DNA of 49,828 bases from an uncultured Bacteroidota bacterium (lineage in GTDB: Bacteria; Bacteroidota; Bacteroidia; Flavobacteriales; BACL11), in assembly GCA_902533655.1 (NCBI GenBank), contig CACAMX010000003.1:1-49828 (forward strand), in the 5' to 3' direction. Numbering within the stretch: the first letter of the stretch is position 1; each line of letters begins with the position of its first letter. The notes under the pieces were generated by a model. That model worked only from the letters and a program-made list of their open reading frames with translations. It was not told where the DNA came from and did not search any database. A program made the position numbers and the translations under genes. Shown here in pieces: positions 30,715 to 40,200 of the stretch.

Positions 30715-31581
30715 TCATGACCTAGGATGTGCTTTCTTGTAAATAGTTTTAATTTTTTCAATTGAGTTGTGAGTGTAAATTTGAGTGGCGTTTAAACTAC
30801 TATGACCAAGCATTTCTTTAATTGCATTTATATCTGCTCCATTATTTAACATATGAGTTGCAAAAGTGTGTCGCAATATGTGAGGACTATTATTAGTTTT
30901 TGAAGAGTATTTCGATAAATAATCTTTTACAATTCTATATATTTTTTTTGAGTATAATTTTTTCTTTTTTTCATCTGTAAACAAAAAATTAGTGATTTTA
31001 AATTGTTTTACGAAAATTTTAATTGTTTTTATGCAATTGTCTGATAATGGAACATATCTTTCTTTTTTTCCCTTTCCAACAATTTTTATGCTTTTTTTTT
31101 CGAAATCAAAATCTTTTGTTTTTATTGACAATAACTCAGACACTCGCACTCCAGTTAAGTACAAAAACTCGATAATTAAAAAATTTCTTTTTCCAACAAA
31201 ATCATCTGTAAAATTACTTTTATCTAATATCTTAGACATATGGTATTGCGCAATATGACTTGGGATTTTTTTATTGATTTTGGGTGCAACAATTTTAGTT
31301 ATTGGATTTTTTTCAATAATTGAAAACGTTATTAGGTATTTAAAATAAGACCTTAGAGTTGATATCTTTCTATTTACAGTAGTAACTGAATTTTTTGAAT
31401 CTAACAAAAAAGCAACCCAGCCTCTTATCATTTCAAATCTTATATCTCTATCAAGATATACATCAAATTTTATTTTTAAAAATTGTTGAAATTGAGATAA
31501 GTCTCTAAGGTAAGATGTACAGGTATGAAATGAATATCTTCTTTCAGATTTTATGTAATTCAGGAATTCTTTTATCTGCAT
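30715..31581 (-). CDS. xerC: Tyrosine recombinase XerC-like
   Basis: 288 aa; 'LYLTGVRVSELLSI', 'HILRHTFATHMLNNGADINAIKEMLGHSSLNATQIYTH' R-H-R-H-Y catalytic residues. Confidence 0.9.
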   Translation of the reverse strand: MQIKEFLNYIKSERRYSFHTCTSYLRDLSQFQQFLKIKFDVYLDRDIRFEMIRGWVAFLLDSKNSVTTVNRKISTLRSYFKYLITFSIIEKNPITKIVAPKINKKIPSHIAQYHMSKILDKSNFTDDFVGKRNFLIIEFLYLTGVRVSELLSIKTKDFDFEKKSIKIVGKGKKERYVPLSDNCIKTIKIFVKQFKITNFLFTDEKKKKLYSKKIYRIVKDYLSKYSSKTNNSPHILRHTFATHMLNNGADINAIKEMLGHSSLNATQIYTHNSIEKIKTIYKKAHPRS

Positions 31582-31630
31582 TGTATTCTAGCAAAACAAA
31601 TATAATCTTAAAAAAAGATTTGGGAAACTA

Positions 31631-31822
31631 CTATTCAGTATTTCTTAATAAATTTTCTGAAAAAACAGCTTTTTGCTTTTTGACTCTAAGTTTTTCTGAT
31701 TTTTTTGTAAACTCTTTTCTTTGTCTTATTTCTTTAAGCACCTGAGTTTGCAAGAATTTTCTTTTAAAGCGCTTGAGAGCTCTATCAATATTTTCGCCTT
31801 CTTTAACTGGTATTATTAACAT
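31631..31822 (-). CDS. rpsU: 30S ribosomal protein S21
   Basis: 'MLIIPVKEGENIDRALKRFKRKFLQTQVLKEIRQRKEFTKKSEKLRVKKQKA'. Confidence 0.96.
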   Translation of the reverse strand: MLIIPVKEGENIDRALKRFKRKFLQTQVLKEIRQRKEFTKKSEKLRVKKQKAVFSENLLRNTE

Positions 31823-31855
31823 TAAAATAATTTTTCAGGTGCAAAAATAGTATTA

Positions 31856-32995
31856 TTATTTAAATAACAAATTACTAATGACTTGTTTTTGAATTTGTGT
31901 TGTTCCTTCTCCAATTGTACAAAGTTTTGAATCCCGATAATATTTTTCAACAGGAAAATCTTTTGTATATCCATATCCACCTAAAATCTGCACAGCATCT
32001 GATGAAATTTCAACACAGCTTTCAGATGAGTAAAATTTTGCCATTGCACTTTCTTTTGTTACTTTTTTATTTTGGTTTTTGAGTTGAGCAGCTTGATAAA
32101 TTAGCATCTCTGATGCTTCAATTTTTTTGTACATATCAGCAAGCTTAAAAGAAATAGCTTGAAATTGGCTTATCTTTCTACCAAATTGTTCTCTTTGACT
32201 CGAATATTTTAGTGCTGCTTTAAATGCTCCCATTGAAATTCCCTGTGATAATGCAGCAATTGAAATTCTACCACCGTCTAAAATTTTCATTGACTGAATA
32301 AATCCTTGACCAATGTCTCCAATAATATTATCTAATGGAATACGACAATCTTCCAAGATTACCTCAGAAGTTTCTGAAGCTCTCATTCCAAGTTTATCTT
32401 CCTTTTTTCCATTAAAAATTCCTTTTACTGACTTATCAACAATAAAAGAAGACATTCCTCTCGAGTCACCTTTTTTTCCAGTTCTTGCAATTATCACATA
32501 AACATCTGCTGATATTCCATGAGTAATAAAGTTTTTTGTGCCGTTTAAAACCCACTCATTACCGTCTTTAAATGCAGTGGTATTCATACCACCAGCATCT
32601 GATCCAGTATTATGCTCAGTTAATCCCCATGCCCCAAGAGATTGGCCCGATGCAAGCTTAGTTACCCACATATTTTTCTGAGTTTCATTGCCATGATTTA
32701 AAATATGACCAGTACAAAGGGAGTTATGAGCGGCAACTGACAATGCTATGGAAGGATCTACAATCGCAAGCTCTTGAATAGCAGTTACATATTCAAAATA
32801 ACCAAATGCTGATCCATTATATTTTTCAGGAACCAAAATACCCATTAGACCTAAACTTCCTAGTTCTTTAAATAATGGATAGGGAAAATATTGTTTATCA
32901 TCCCATTCTCTAACAAAAGGAGTTATTTTTTGTTTGGCAAATTGCTGAACCATATCAGCAATCATCATTTGATTTTCTGTATACTTAAAGTCCAT
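31856..32995 (-). CDS. Acyl-CoA dehydrogenase
   Basis: 'AWGLTEHNTGSDAGGMNT', 'SQREQFGRKISQFQAISFKLADM', 'QILGGYGYTKDFPVEKYYRDSKLCTIGEGTTQIQ'. Confidence 0.95.
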   Translation of the reverse strand: MDFKYTENQMMIADMVQQFAKQKITPFVREWDDKQYFPYPLFKELGSLGLMGILVPEKYNGSAFGYFEYVTAIQELAIVDPSIALSVAAHNSLCTGHILNHGNETQKNMWVTKLASGQSLGAWGLTEHNTGSDAGGMNTTAFKDGNEWVLNGTKNFITHGISADVYVIIARTGKKGDSRGMSSFIVDKSVKGIFNGKKEDKLGMRASETSEVILEDCRIPLDNIIGDIGQGFIQSMKILDGGRISIAALSQGISMGAFKAALKYSSQREQFGRKISQFQAISFKLADMYKKIEASEMLIYQAAQLKNQNKKVTKESAMAKFYSSESCVEISSDAVQILGGYGYTKDFPVEKYYRDSKLCTIGEGTTQIQKQVISNLLFK

Positions 32996-32996
32996 T

Positions 32997-33524
32997 TTAA
33001 TAATCTGCTAAACTAATAATATTATCAGAAAATTTAGATAATTTCTTATCTCCATTTAGACTTTTTAATGAAATTAAAAAGGCATACCCAGCAACATTAG
33101 CACCTAGCATTTTAATTAGCTCTGAAGCAGCAACTGCAGTACCGCCAGTTGCAAGTAAATCATCATGAATTAAAATATTCCAATCAGATTTTATGTCATT
33201 TTTATGAATTTCAAGCATAGCTTGACCATATTCTAAAGAATACTTTTTTTGAACTACTAATCCTGGTAGTTTACCACTTTTTCTAGCAGGAACAAAAGGA
33301 ATTTGCAATTTCATTGCTAAAGAATATCCAAACAAAAAACCTCTACTTTCAACACCAACAATTGCATCTAATTTTGTGCTTTTAAGTTTTTCAACTAGTA
33401 AATCTAAAATTTTTGATCCTAGCTTGGGGCGCAGCAATATAGATGTAATATCTTTAAAATTAATTCCTTTTTTAGGAAAATTTTTAATCTCTCTTAAAGC
33501 AGAATCAATTTCTTTATCAATCAT
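32997..33524 (-). CDS. apt: Adenine phosphoribosyltransferase
   Basis: 'FPKKGINFKDITSIL', 'IVGVESRGFLFG', PRPP motif 'ILIHDDLLATGGTA'. Confidence 0.96.
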   Translation of the reverse strand: MIDKEIDSALREIKNFPKKGINFKDITSILLRPKLGSKILDLLVEKLKSTKLDAIVGVESRGFLFGYSLAMKLQIPFVPARKSGKLPGLVVQKKYSLEYGQAMLEIHKNDIKSDWNILIHDDLLATGGTAVAASELIKMLGANVAGYAFLISLKSLNGDKKLSKFSDNIISLADY

Positions 33525-35073
33525 CTGAGGGTTTTCCTTTTATTGCTTTTATATAATTATCAAGTTCGTGCTTAACCTTTGGAAATAGAAAAAATAAACC
33601 AATCATATTTGGAAATATAAGTGCAAGAATCATTGCATCTGAAAATCCCCAAACAGCATCCATATTTGCTGCAGCTCCAATAACAATAAACAACAAAAAC
33701 ATAATTTTATAAATCAAATCAGAGATTTTACTTTTTCCAAAAAGGAACATCCATGCCTGCAACCCATAATAAGACCATGAAATCATAGTAGAAATTGCAA
33801 ATAAAATTATTGCAATTGTTAAAACCAATGGAAACCAAGGAATTGCATCAGCAAATGCCATAGAAGTTAAAACAGCTCCTTCAATTTTTTCTCCGTTAAT
33901 AATGATATCTTGTCCATATTCAAAAATACCAGAACTGTTATACATTATAATGACTAATGCTGTCATTGTACAAATAACTACAGTGTCAATAAAAGGTTCT
34001 AATAATGCCACAACCCCTTCAGACGCAGGATACTTTGTTTTTACCGCTGAGTGAGCTATTGCTGCAGAGCCTGCACCAGCTTCATTTGAAAATGCAGCTC
34101 TCTGAAAACCAACAATTAAAACACCTAATAATCCACCAAATCCTGCCTGAAGTGAAAATGCTCCTTTGAGTATTAATGAAAAAGCATTATCAATATAGCT
34201 GAAATTTGAAAAAATTATAAAAAGACATGCTAGAACATAAATCAAAGCCATAAAAGGAACTATTTTTTCAGTAACTGATGCTATTCGCTTGATGCCCCCT
34301 ATAATGACAATGCCAACAATAATTGCGAGAATAAATCCAATGCTAGTACCAGCGTTACCACCATGCATACCTAAAATAGATGCAATCTGAAGAGCAGCTT
34401 GATTTGATTGTGCAGCGTTTCCACCTCCGAATGATGCACCAACACATAAAAATGCAAACAATACTGCTAATCCTTTTCCAAGTTTTTCATATCCGCCTTC
34501 TTTTAAACCCTTACTTAGATAGTACATGGGTCCGCCGTAAACTGTACCATCTGATCCTACATCTCGATATTTAACACCTAGTGTACACTCAACAAACTTA
34601 GTGGACATTCCAATTAAGCCACAAACTATCATCCAAAATGTTGCACCTGGACCTCCGATAGCGATAGCCAACGCTACTCCAGCTATATTGCCAAGACCAA
34701 CAGTTCCTGAAACTGCTGTTGCAAGAGCCTGAAAATGACTAACCTCTCCTTCGTCTTTTATTTTTTTTGTTTTGTCAGATTCATATTTTTCATTCTCAAT
34801 GTTATCGTATACTCCACTAACAGTTTTTATTGCAGTAGAAAAATGTTTGATATTTACAAAAGAAAATCTTAATGTAAAAAAAACTGCCCCTAAGACTAGC
34901 AAAATCAGAACAATTGGCATACTAATTTCATCCGAAAAATTTATTGGATATAAAACAATATTTACCCATACATCAGCAATTGGCTTAAACCAATCGTTAA
35001 TCTTATCATCAATGCCTCTTGAAAAAGAAAGCAACGGAAAGAGAAATGTGAAGATTAGAAGTGTTTTTTTCAT
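33517..35073 (-). CDS. Alanine/glycine:cation symporter family (AGCS)
   Basis: 'ALATAVSGTVGLGNIAGVALAIAIGGPGATFWM', 'GFQRAAFSNEAGAGSAAIAHSA'; overlaps apt by 8 bp. Confidence 0.93.
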   Translation of the reverse strand: MKKTLLIFTFLFPLLSFSRGIDDKINDWFKPIADVWVNIVLYPINFSDEISMPIVLILLVLGAVFFTLRFSFVNIKHFSTAIKTVSGVYDNIENEKYESDKTKKIKDEGEVSHFQALATAVSGTVGLGNIAGVALAIAIGGPGATFWMIVCGLIGMSTKFVECTLGVKYRDVGSDGTVYGGPMYYLSKGLKEGGYEKLGKGLAVLFAFLCVGASFGGGNAAQSNQAALQIASILGMHGGNAGTSIGFILAIIVGIVIIGGIKRIASVTEKIVPFMALIYVLACLFIIFSNFSYIDNAFSLILKGAFSLQAGFGGLLGVLIVGFQRAAFSNEAGAGSAAIAHSAVKTKYPASEGVVALLEPFIDTVVICTMTALVIIMYNSSGIFEYGQDIIINGEKIEGAVLTSMAFADAIPWFPLVLTIAIILFAISTMISWSYYGLQAWMFLFGKSKISDLIYKIMFLLFIVIGAAANMDAVWGFSDAMILALIFPNMIGLFFLFPKVKHELDNYIKAIKGKPSDD

Positions 35074-35975
35074 TTGTAAATTTTTATTTGGTTTTCTATT
35101 AAAGACAGACTTTCTTTGAATGTTTTTGGACTATAATTAAATTTTTTCTTGGCTTTTAAAAGTTCCATTCCTGTAAATTTAGGTCTTTTTGCTTTTTGAG
35201 CAAGAATCCTTGAGCTAATTCTCTGGATATTTTGCACTGGAAAATTAAAATATCTAGCTATCTCAATAACTATTTCATAAATACTCATAACTTCAGGTCC
35301 AGATGTGTTATAAATACCATATGCTTTGCAGATTATCACATTTATGCATGCCTCAGATAAATCCTCTGCCAAAGTTGGAGCTCTAAACTCATCATCTATT
35401 ATTTTAATTTTTTTTTCATTTCTAAGTTGGTCAATTGCCCAAAGTACAATGTTTGTTTTTCTTAAATTTTTAGCAACTCCAAAAACAACACTTGTTCTCA
35501 ATATGGTCCAATTAAACTTTTTATCATAAAATATCTTCTCTGATTTTAACTTTGATAAACCATAAAAAGAAATAGGATTTGGTAAATCATTTTCATTGTA
35601 TAAATCGTTTTTATTTCCATCAAAAATAAAATCACTCGAAATATGAACTAAATGAATATTCTTTTTCAAGCAAATTTCAGAAAGATACTCTACAGCTTTA
35701 ACATTGACATTATCACAATGAACTTTATTTTGTTCACAATAATCAACATTAGTTACCGCTGCCGTATTGATGATAGCATCGGGAAGGTGCTTGCAAACAA
35801 ACTGATTAATTTTTTCTTGATTTGTGACATCTAAAGAGAAATACTTAAAATAATCACTATTTACAACACAATTTCCTAGAGAAGTTGCAATTAGTTCAAA
35901 TCTATTATCACTGCTGATTTTGTCAATTAACTTTTGACCAAGCAATCCATTTGAGCCAGTTAACATTATTTTCAT
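35070..35975 (-). CDS. dTDP-4-dehydrorhamnose reductase-like SDR
   Basis: 'MLTGSNGLLGQKLIDKI', 'IINTAAVTNVDYCE', 'LVHISSDFIFDG', YGLSK motif; RmlD-like. Confidence 0.85.
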   Translation of the reverse strand: MKIMLTGSNGLLGQKLIDKISSDNRFELIATSLGNCVVNSDYFKYFSLDVTNQEKINQFVCKHLPDAIINTAAVTNVDYCEQNKVHCDNVNVKAVEYLSEICLKKNIHLVHISSDFIFDGNKNDLYNENDLPNPISFYGLSKLKSEKIFYDKKFNWTILRTSVVFGVAKNLRKTNIVLWAIDQLRNEKKIKIIDDEFRAPTLAEDLSEACINVIICKAYGIYNTSGPEVMSIYEIVIEIARYFNFPVQNIQRISSRILAQKAKRPKFTGMELLKAKKKFNYSPKTFKESLSLIENQIKIYK

Positions 35976-36124
35976 AATAAGTATTTCATTACCAAATAGA
36001 TTGAAAAATATATAAGAAAAACTGGTGTATTTCCAAAAATAAGTGATAATACAAATATAAGTCTGATAATTACAACATTAATTTTTGATTCATTTGAAAG
36101 CCAATTACATACGCCTAAAATCAT
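35972..36124 (-). CDS. PspC-like mini membrane protein (50 aa)
   Basis: Translated by hand: MILGVCNWLSNESKINVVIIRLIFVLSLIFGNTPVFLIYFSIYLVMKYLL; PspC-like 'GVCxWL...RLIFVLS...G...IYFxIYLVM'. ATGA overlap with next gene. Confidence 0.65.
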   Translation of the reverse strand: MILGVCNWLSNESKINVVIIRLIFVLSLIFGNTPVFLIYFSIYLVMKYLL

Positions 36125-36339
36125 CCACTATTTTTTTGTTTTATTAAAACGTCGATTTTCTCAATTATTTTTTCTTCCAAACCCATTATTTTTTTTTCAA
36201 CATCTAAAATTTGATTTTCTAATACAATAATTTGATCTTGCTTTTTTTTAGATTTTCTAATATCAATAATAAGCCAAGCAAATGCAATTAGCTCAATTAC
36301 GATTAAAAATATAGTTAAAAAAATTTGCAAATCAAACAT
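36121..36339 (-). CDS. Small single-TM coiled-coil protein, unknown function
   Basis: 72 aa: N-terminal hydrophobic helix then Lys/Glu/Ile heptad-like region; overlaps PspC-like start by 4 bp. Confidence 0.6.
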   Translation of the reverse strand: MFDLQIFLTIFLIVIELIAFAWLIIDIRKSKKKQDQIIVLENQILDVEKKIMGLEEKIIEKIDVLIKQKNSG

Positions 36340-36378
36340 AGAATACTAAAATAAGGATATTTAATTTATTTTTGATAG

Positions 36379-37122
36379 ATGTTTTTTGTTGTTTCTAAAT
36401 TAATGAACTTTATAATAAGTCCTATGACATGGGTTTTTTTTATTCTGTTGATGGCCCTATTTAGCTCTAAACATCAAAAAAAATTAGTTTTTGTTTCATT
36501 ATCAATGCTATTCTTTTTTTCTAATGCATTTATATTTAATGAGATTTCAAGACTCTGGGGATTAAAAAAATCAATGAATACAGAAGTCCAATATGATGTT
36601 GGAATAGTTTTAGGTGGAGTGGCTGATTTTGATAAACAAAGTAACTTATTAAATTTCAACAATTATTCCGACAGGCTTTTTTTTGCAAAAAAATTATTTT
36701 TTAACGAAAAAATAAATAAAATACTTTTTTCAGGAGGAAATGGTGAGTTATTTTCAAATGACTATGTTGAAGCTATTGAAATGAAAAAATTTTTAATAAA
36801 AAATGGGATTAATGAGAATGATATTTTGATAGAAACTAGAAGTAGAAACACTCATGAAAATATTAAAAACTCAATAGAAATTTGTGAAGAAAAGAAATAT
36901 GAAAGAATTTTATTAATCACATCATCAATGCATATGAGAAGAGCTTTGTTATGTTGTGAAAAGAACAATTTTAATGTTGACTATTTTTGTACTGACAGAA
37001 CCAAATCTTATCGAGTTTGGAAGGTAAAGCACATTTTGGTTCCTCAAAACCAATTTATAAAAAAATGGGAAGAGCTAATTCATGAAATGGTAGGCTTTAT
37101 TGCCTACAAGATTTTGCTTTAA
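36379..37122 (+). CDS. YdcF/ElyC family (DUF218) protein
   Basis: 'YDVGIVLGGVADFD', 'KILFSGGNGEL', 'ETRSRNTHENIKNSIEIC', 'LLITSSMHMRRAL'. Confidence 0.9.
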   Translation: MFFVVSKLMNFIISPMTWVFFILLMALFSSKHQKKLVFVSLSMLFFFSNAFIFNEISRLWGLKKSMNTEVQYDVGIVLGGVADFDKQSNLLNFNNYSDRLFFAKKLFFNEKINKILFSGGNGELFSNDYVEAIEMKKFLIKNGINENDILIETRSRNTHENIKNSIEICEEKKYERILLITSSMHMRRALLCCEKNNFNVDYFCTDRTKSYRVWKVKHILVPQNQFIKKWEELIHEMVGFIAYKILL

Positions 37123-37955
37123 ATTATGCTATTACTTTTTAAGATTTTTTGCATATCATTTTGGAGTGCTTTGGCACTTTCTCTTGCACATTTAGCAAAA
37201 TCCTTGTCTGCACCTGAGTAAATTATTGATCTAGATGAGTTAATTAAAATACCGCAATCTTTATTTATGAGTTTATTTGAGACAGTTTCTAAATTTCCGC
37301 CTTGTGCTCCAACGCCGGGAACAAGTAAAAAATTATCAGGAGCTATTTTTCTAATATTATCATAATTTTCTTCATTAGTAGCTCCAACAACAAACATTAT
37401 ATTATCATTATTTTTCAACTTTAATGATTCTTTTATTACTCTCTCGTATAAAGGAGAACCTTTTTTATCAACTACAGTTTGGAAATCGGATGATCCAGCA
37501 TTTGACGTGAGAGCTAAAATTATACACCACTTATTTTCATAACTATTGTAATGAGTTAAAGTTTCTATACCCATGTATGGAGATAATGTTAGAGCATCAA
37601 AATTTAAATTTTCAAAAAATGCATTAGCATATTTTTTTGATGTATTACCAATATCACCTCTTTTTGCATCAGCAATTTTTAAAATATTTTTTGGAATATA
37701 TTCTAACGTTTTTTGCATTGAACACCAACCTTTGTAGCCAACAGATTCATAAAAAGCGGTATTAATTTTAAAAGCTACACAAAAATCTTTGGTAGAATCA
37801 ATAACTTGCTTATTGAATTCGAATATAGGGTCTTCATAATGTAATAGATGCTTAGGAATTCTTTCAAGATCAGTGTCTAGTCCAATACATAAATAGGAGT
37901 TTTTAATTTTTATTTGTTTTATGATATCTTTTTTATTCATCAGTTGATTTTCCAA
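37119..37955 (-). CDS. pyrF: Orotidine-5'-phosphate decarboxylase (type 2)
   Basis: '[17 protein letters not shown]', '[20 protein letters not shown]', '[12 protein letters not shown]'. Confidence 0.95.
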   Translation of the reverse strand: MENQLMNKKDIIKQIKIKNSYLCIGLDTDLERIPKHLLHYEDPIFEFNKQVIDSTKDFCVAFKINTAFYESVGYKGWCSMQKTLEYIPKNILKIADAKRGDIGNTSKKYANAFFENLNFDALTLSPYMGIETLTHYNSYENKWCIILALTSNAGSSDFQTVVDKKGSPLYERVIKESLKLKNNDNIMFVVGATNEENYDNIRKIAPDNFLLVPGVGAQGGNLETVSNKLINKDCGILINSSRSIIYSGADKDFAKCARESAKALQNDMQKILKSNSII

Positions 37956-39012
37956 GTTTTAACTTTTGAGTATTCTCAGCTATAATTAACTCGTCAACAA
38001 ATTCTTGAAGATCTCCTGAAACTACAGATTGAAGATTATATTTTGTAAGTCCAATTCTATGATCAGTCACTCGTCCTTGTGGGTAATTATATGTTCTAAT
38101 TTTCTCCGATCTATCACCAGAAGAAACCATTGTCTTTCTTTGGCTTGATTCCTCCTCCAATTTTTTTTGTAGTTCCATCTCATAGATGCGAGATCTTAAA
38201 ACCTTTAGTGCCTTTTCATAATTCTTGATCTGAGACTTTTGGTCTTGACATTGAGCAATTACGCCAGTAGGAACATGTGTTAACCTAACAGCTGAATATG
38301 TTGTATTTACGGACTGTCCACCAGGACCTGAAGAACAATATGTGTCTTTTCTAATGTCAGAGGGTTTTAATTCAATATCAAACTCCTCAGCCTCAGGCAA
38401 AACAATTACAGATGCTGCTGATGTATGAACTCTGCCCTGTGTTTCAGTTTCCGGAACTCTTTGAACTCGATGAACTCCAGATTCAAACTTTAGTTGCCCA
38501 TATACGTCATTTCCTTGTACATTAAAAATTACCTCTTTGAAACCACCAGATGTTCCCTCAGCAACATCAACCAACTCAATTTTCCATTTTTTCATTGCGC
38601 AGTATGATGCGTACATTTTATATAAATCACCTGCAAATATACTAGCCTCATCTCCACCAGTGCCAGCTCGAATTTCTACAACTGCATTTTTCGAATCCTC
38701 AGGATCTTTTGGGATTAACAAAATTTTAATCTTTTCTTCCTGTAAATCTTTTTCTATATTCCACTCACTCAGTTCCATTTTAGCCAAATCTATCAGGTCA
38801 TTATCATTTGAGCTTGAGATTATCTTCTTTGCATCGCATATGTTGCTCAAAAGATTTTTATAGCTATGATATGCTTCTGAAATGGGCTTTAAATCTTTGT
38901 ATTCTTTGTTGTTTCTAACATAAAGCTTCATATCTAACATTGCATCAGGAGATAAAAGTGTCTTTTCTACTTCCAAAAACCTAATTTGTATTTCTTTAAG
39001 CTTCTCTAACAT
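37933..39012 (-). CDS. prfA: Peptide chain release factor 1
   Basis: GGQ in '[26 protein letters not shown]', '[22 protein letters not shown]'. Confidence 0.97.
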   Translation of the reverse strand: MLEKLKEIQIRFLEVEKTLLSPDAMLDMKLYVRNNKEYKDLKPISEAYHSYKNLLSNICDAKKIISSSNDNDLIDLAKMELSEWNIEKDLQEEKIKILLIPKDPEDSKNAVVEIRAGTGGDEASIFAGDLYKMYASYCAMKKWKIELVDVAEGTSGGFKEVIFNVQGNDVYGQLKFESGVHRVQRVPETETQGRVHTSAASVIVLPEAEEFDIELKPSDIRKDTYCSSGPGGQSVNTTYSAVRLTHVPTGVIAQCQDQKSQIKNYEKALKVLRSRIYEMELQKKLEEESSQRKTMVSSGDRSEKIRTYNYPQGRVTDHRIGLTKYNLQSVVSGDLQEFVDELIIAENTQKLKLGKSTDE

Positions 39013-40166
39013 CAGTAAATGTAACTACCAAATTTTGTAGAAATTGTAAGTTTTTTTGAACTTGATTTTTCAACTCTTCCAATAACCTTAGCTTCAACAT
39101 CAAAAGATTTAGAAATTTTAATTATTGAATCTGCATATTTTTCATCAACATAAATCTCCATTCGATGTCCCATATTAAATACTTTAAACATCTCTCTCCA
39201 TTCAGTTCCTGATTCTTGCTTTATTATATTAAAAACGGGCGGGATTTCAAACATTTTATCTTTTATTACATGAAGATTTTCTACAAAATGTAAAACTTTT
39301 GTTTGTCCTCCACCAGTACAATGAATAATTCCATCAATTTTATCTATATGATTTTTAAAAATTTCTTTTAAGATTGGCGCATAGGTTCTGGTTGGAGATA
39401 AAATAAGCTTTCCAAAATCATAATCTTGAAATTTTTCAGTTAATTTTTTGGATCCTGTGTAAGTAAAATCACTATCAATTGAACTATCGTAAGTTTCTGG
39501 ATACTTTTCTGCAATTGATTTGTCAAAAACATCATGCCTTGCAGATGTTAATCCGTTGCTTCCTATCCCAGAGTTATATTCTTTTTCGTAGTTGCATTTT
39601 CCAAAAGATGATAAACCGATTATTACATTACCATCTTTTATATTTGCATTGTTAATAACTTGATTTCTTTTCATTCGTGCAACTACAGTTGTATCTACAA
39701 TTATTGTTTTAACTAGATCTCCAACATCAGCTGTCTCTCCACCTGTATGTATGATATTTATACCGAAATTTTTATACTCGTCAATTAAACTATTAGTTCC
39801 ATCGATTAAAGCTTTGATAACATTTCCACTTATTTTTAATTTATTTCTTCCAATTGTTGATGAAAGCAAAATATTGTCATGTACACCTACACACATTATA
39901 TCATCAATATTCATTACAAGACTATCTTGAGCAATTCCTTTCCATACACTTAAATCACCAGTTTCTTTCCAATATGCATAGGCCAGAGAAGACTTTGTAC
40001 CAGCACCATCTGCATGCATCACTATGCAATAATCTTTACTTTTACTCAATAAGTCTGGAACTATTTTACAAAAGGCTTTAGGGAAAAGTCCTTTTTCACT
40101 ATTCTGTATGGCTTTATGAACATCCTCTTTTTGTGATGAAACTCCTCTTTGTTCATATTTATCCAT
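39012..40166 (-). CDS. purM: AIR synthase (phosphoribosylformylglycinamidine cyclo-ligase)-like
   Basis: '[46 protein letters not shown]', '[14 protein letters not shown]', '[14 protein letters not shown]'. Confidence 0.85.
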   Translation of the reverse strand: MDKYEQRGVSSQKEDVHKAIQNSEKGLFPKAFCKIVPDLLSKSKDYCIVMHADGAGTKSSLAYAYWKETGDLSVWKGIAQDSLVMNIDDIMCVGVHDNILLSSTIGRNKLKISGNVIKALIDGTNSLIDEYKNFGINIIHTGGETADVGDLVKTIIVDTTVVARMKRNQVINNANIKDGNVIIGLSSFGKCNYEKEYNSGIGSNGLTSARHDVFDKSIAEKYPETYDSSIDSDFTYTGSKKLTEKFQDYDFGKLILSPTRTYAPILKEIFKNHIDKIDGIIHCTGGGQTKVLHFVENLHVIKDKMFEIPPVFNIIKQESGTEWREMFKVFNMGHRMEIYVDEKYADSIIKISKSFDVEAKVIGRVEKSSSKKLTISTKFGSYIY

Positions 40167-40200
40167 AATTAATGATGAAATTTAAGATATAAGAAAAAAA

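Noticed and set aside
30715-31581. Tyrosine recombinase as evidence of a mobile element next to a tRNA cluster
   Set aside because: XerC-sized, embedded among housekeeping genes, no att-like duplication of the adjacent tRNA seen, no cargo genes.
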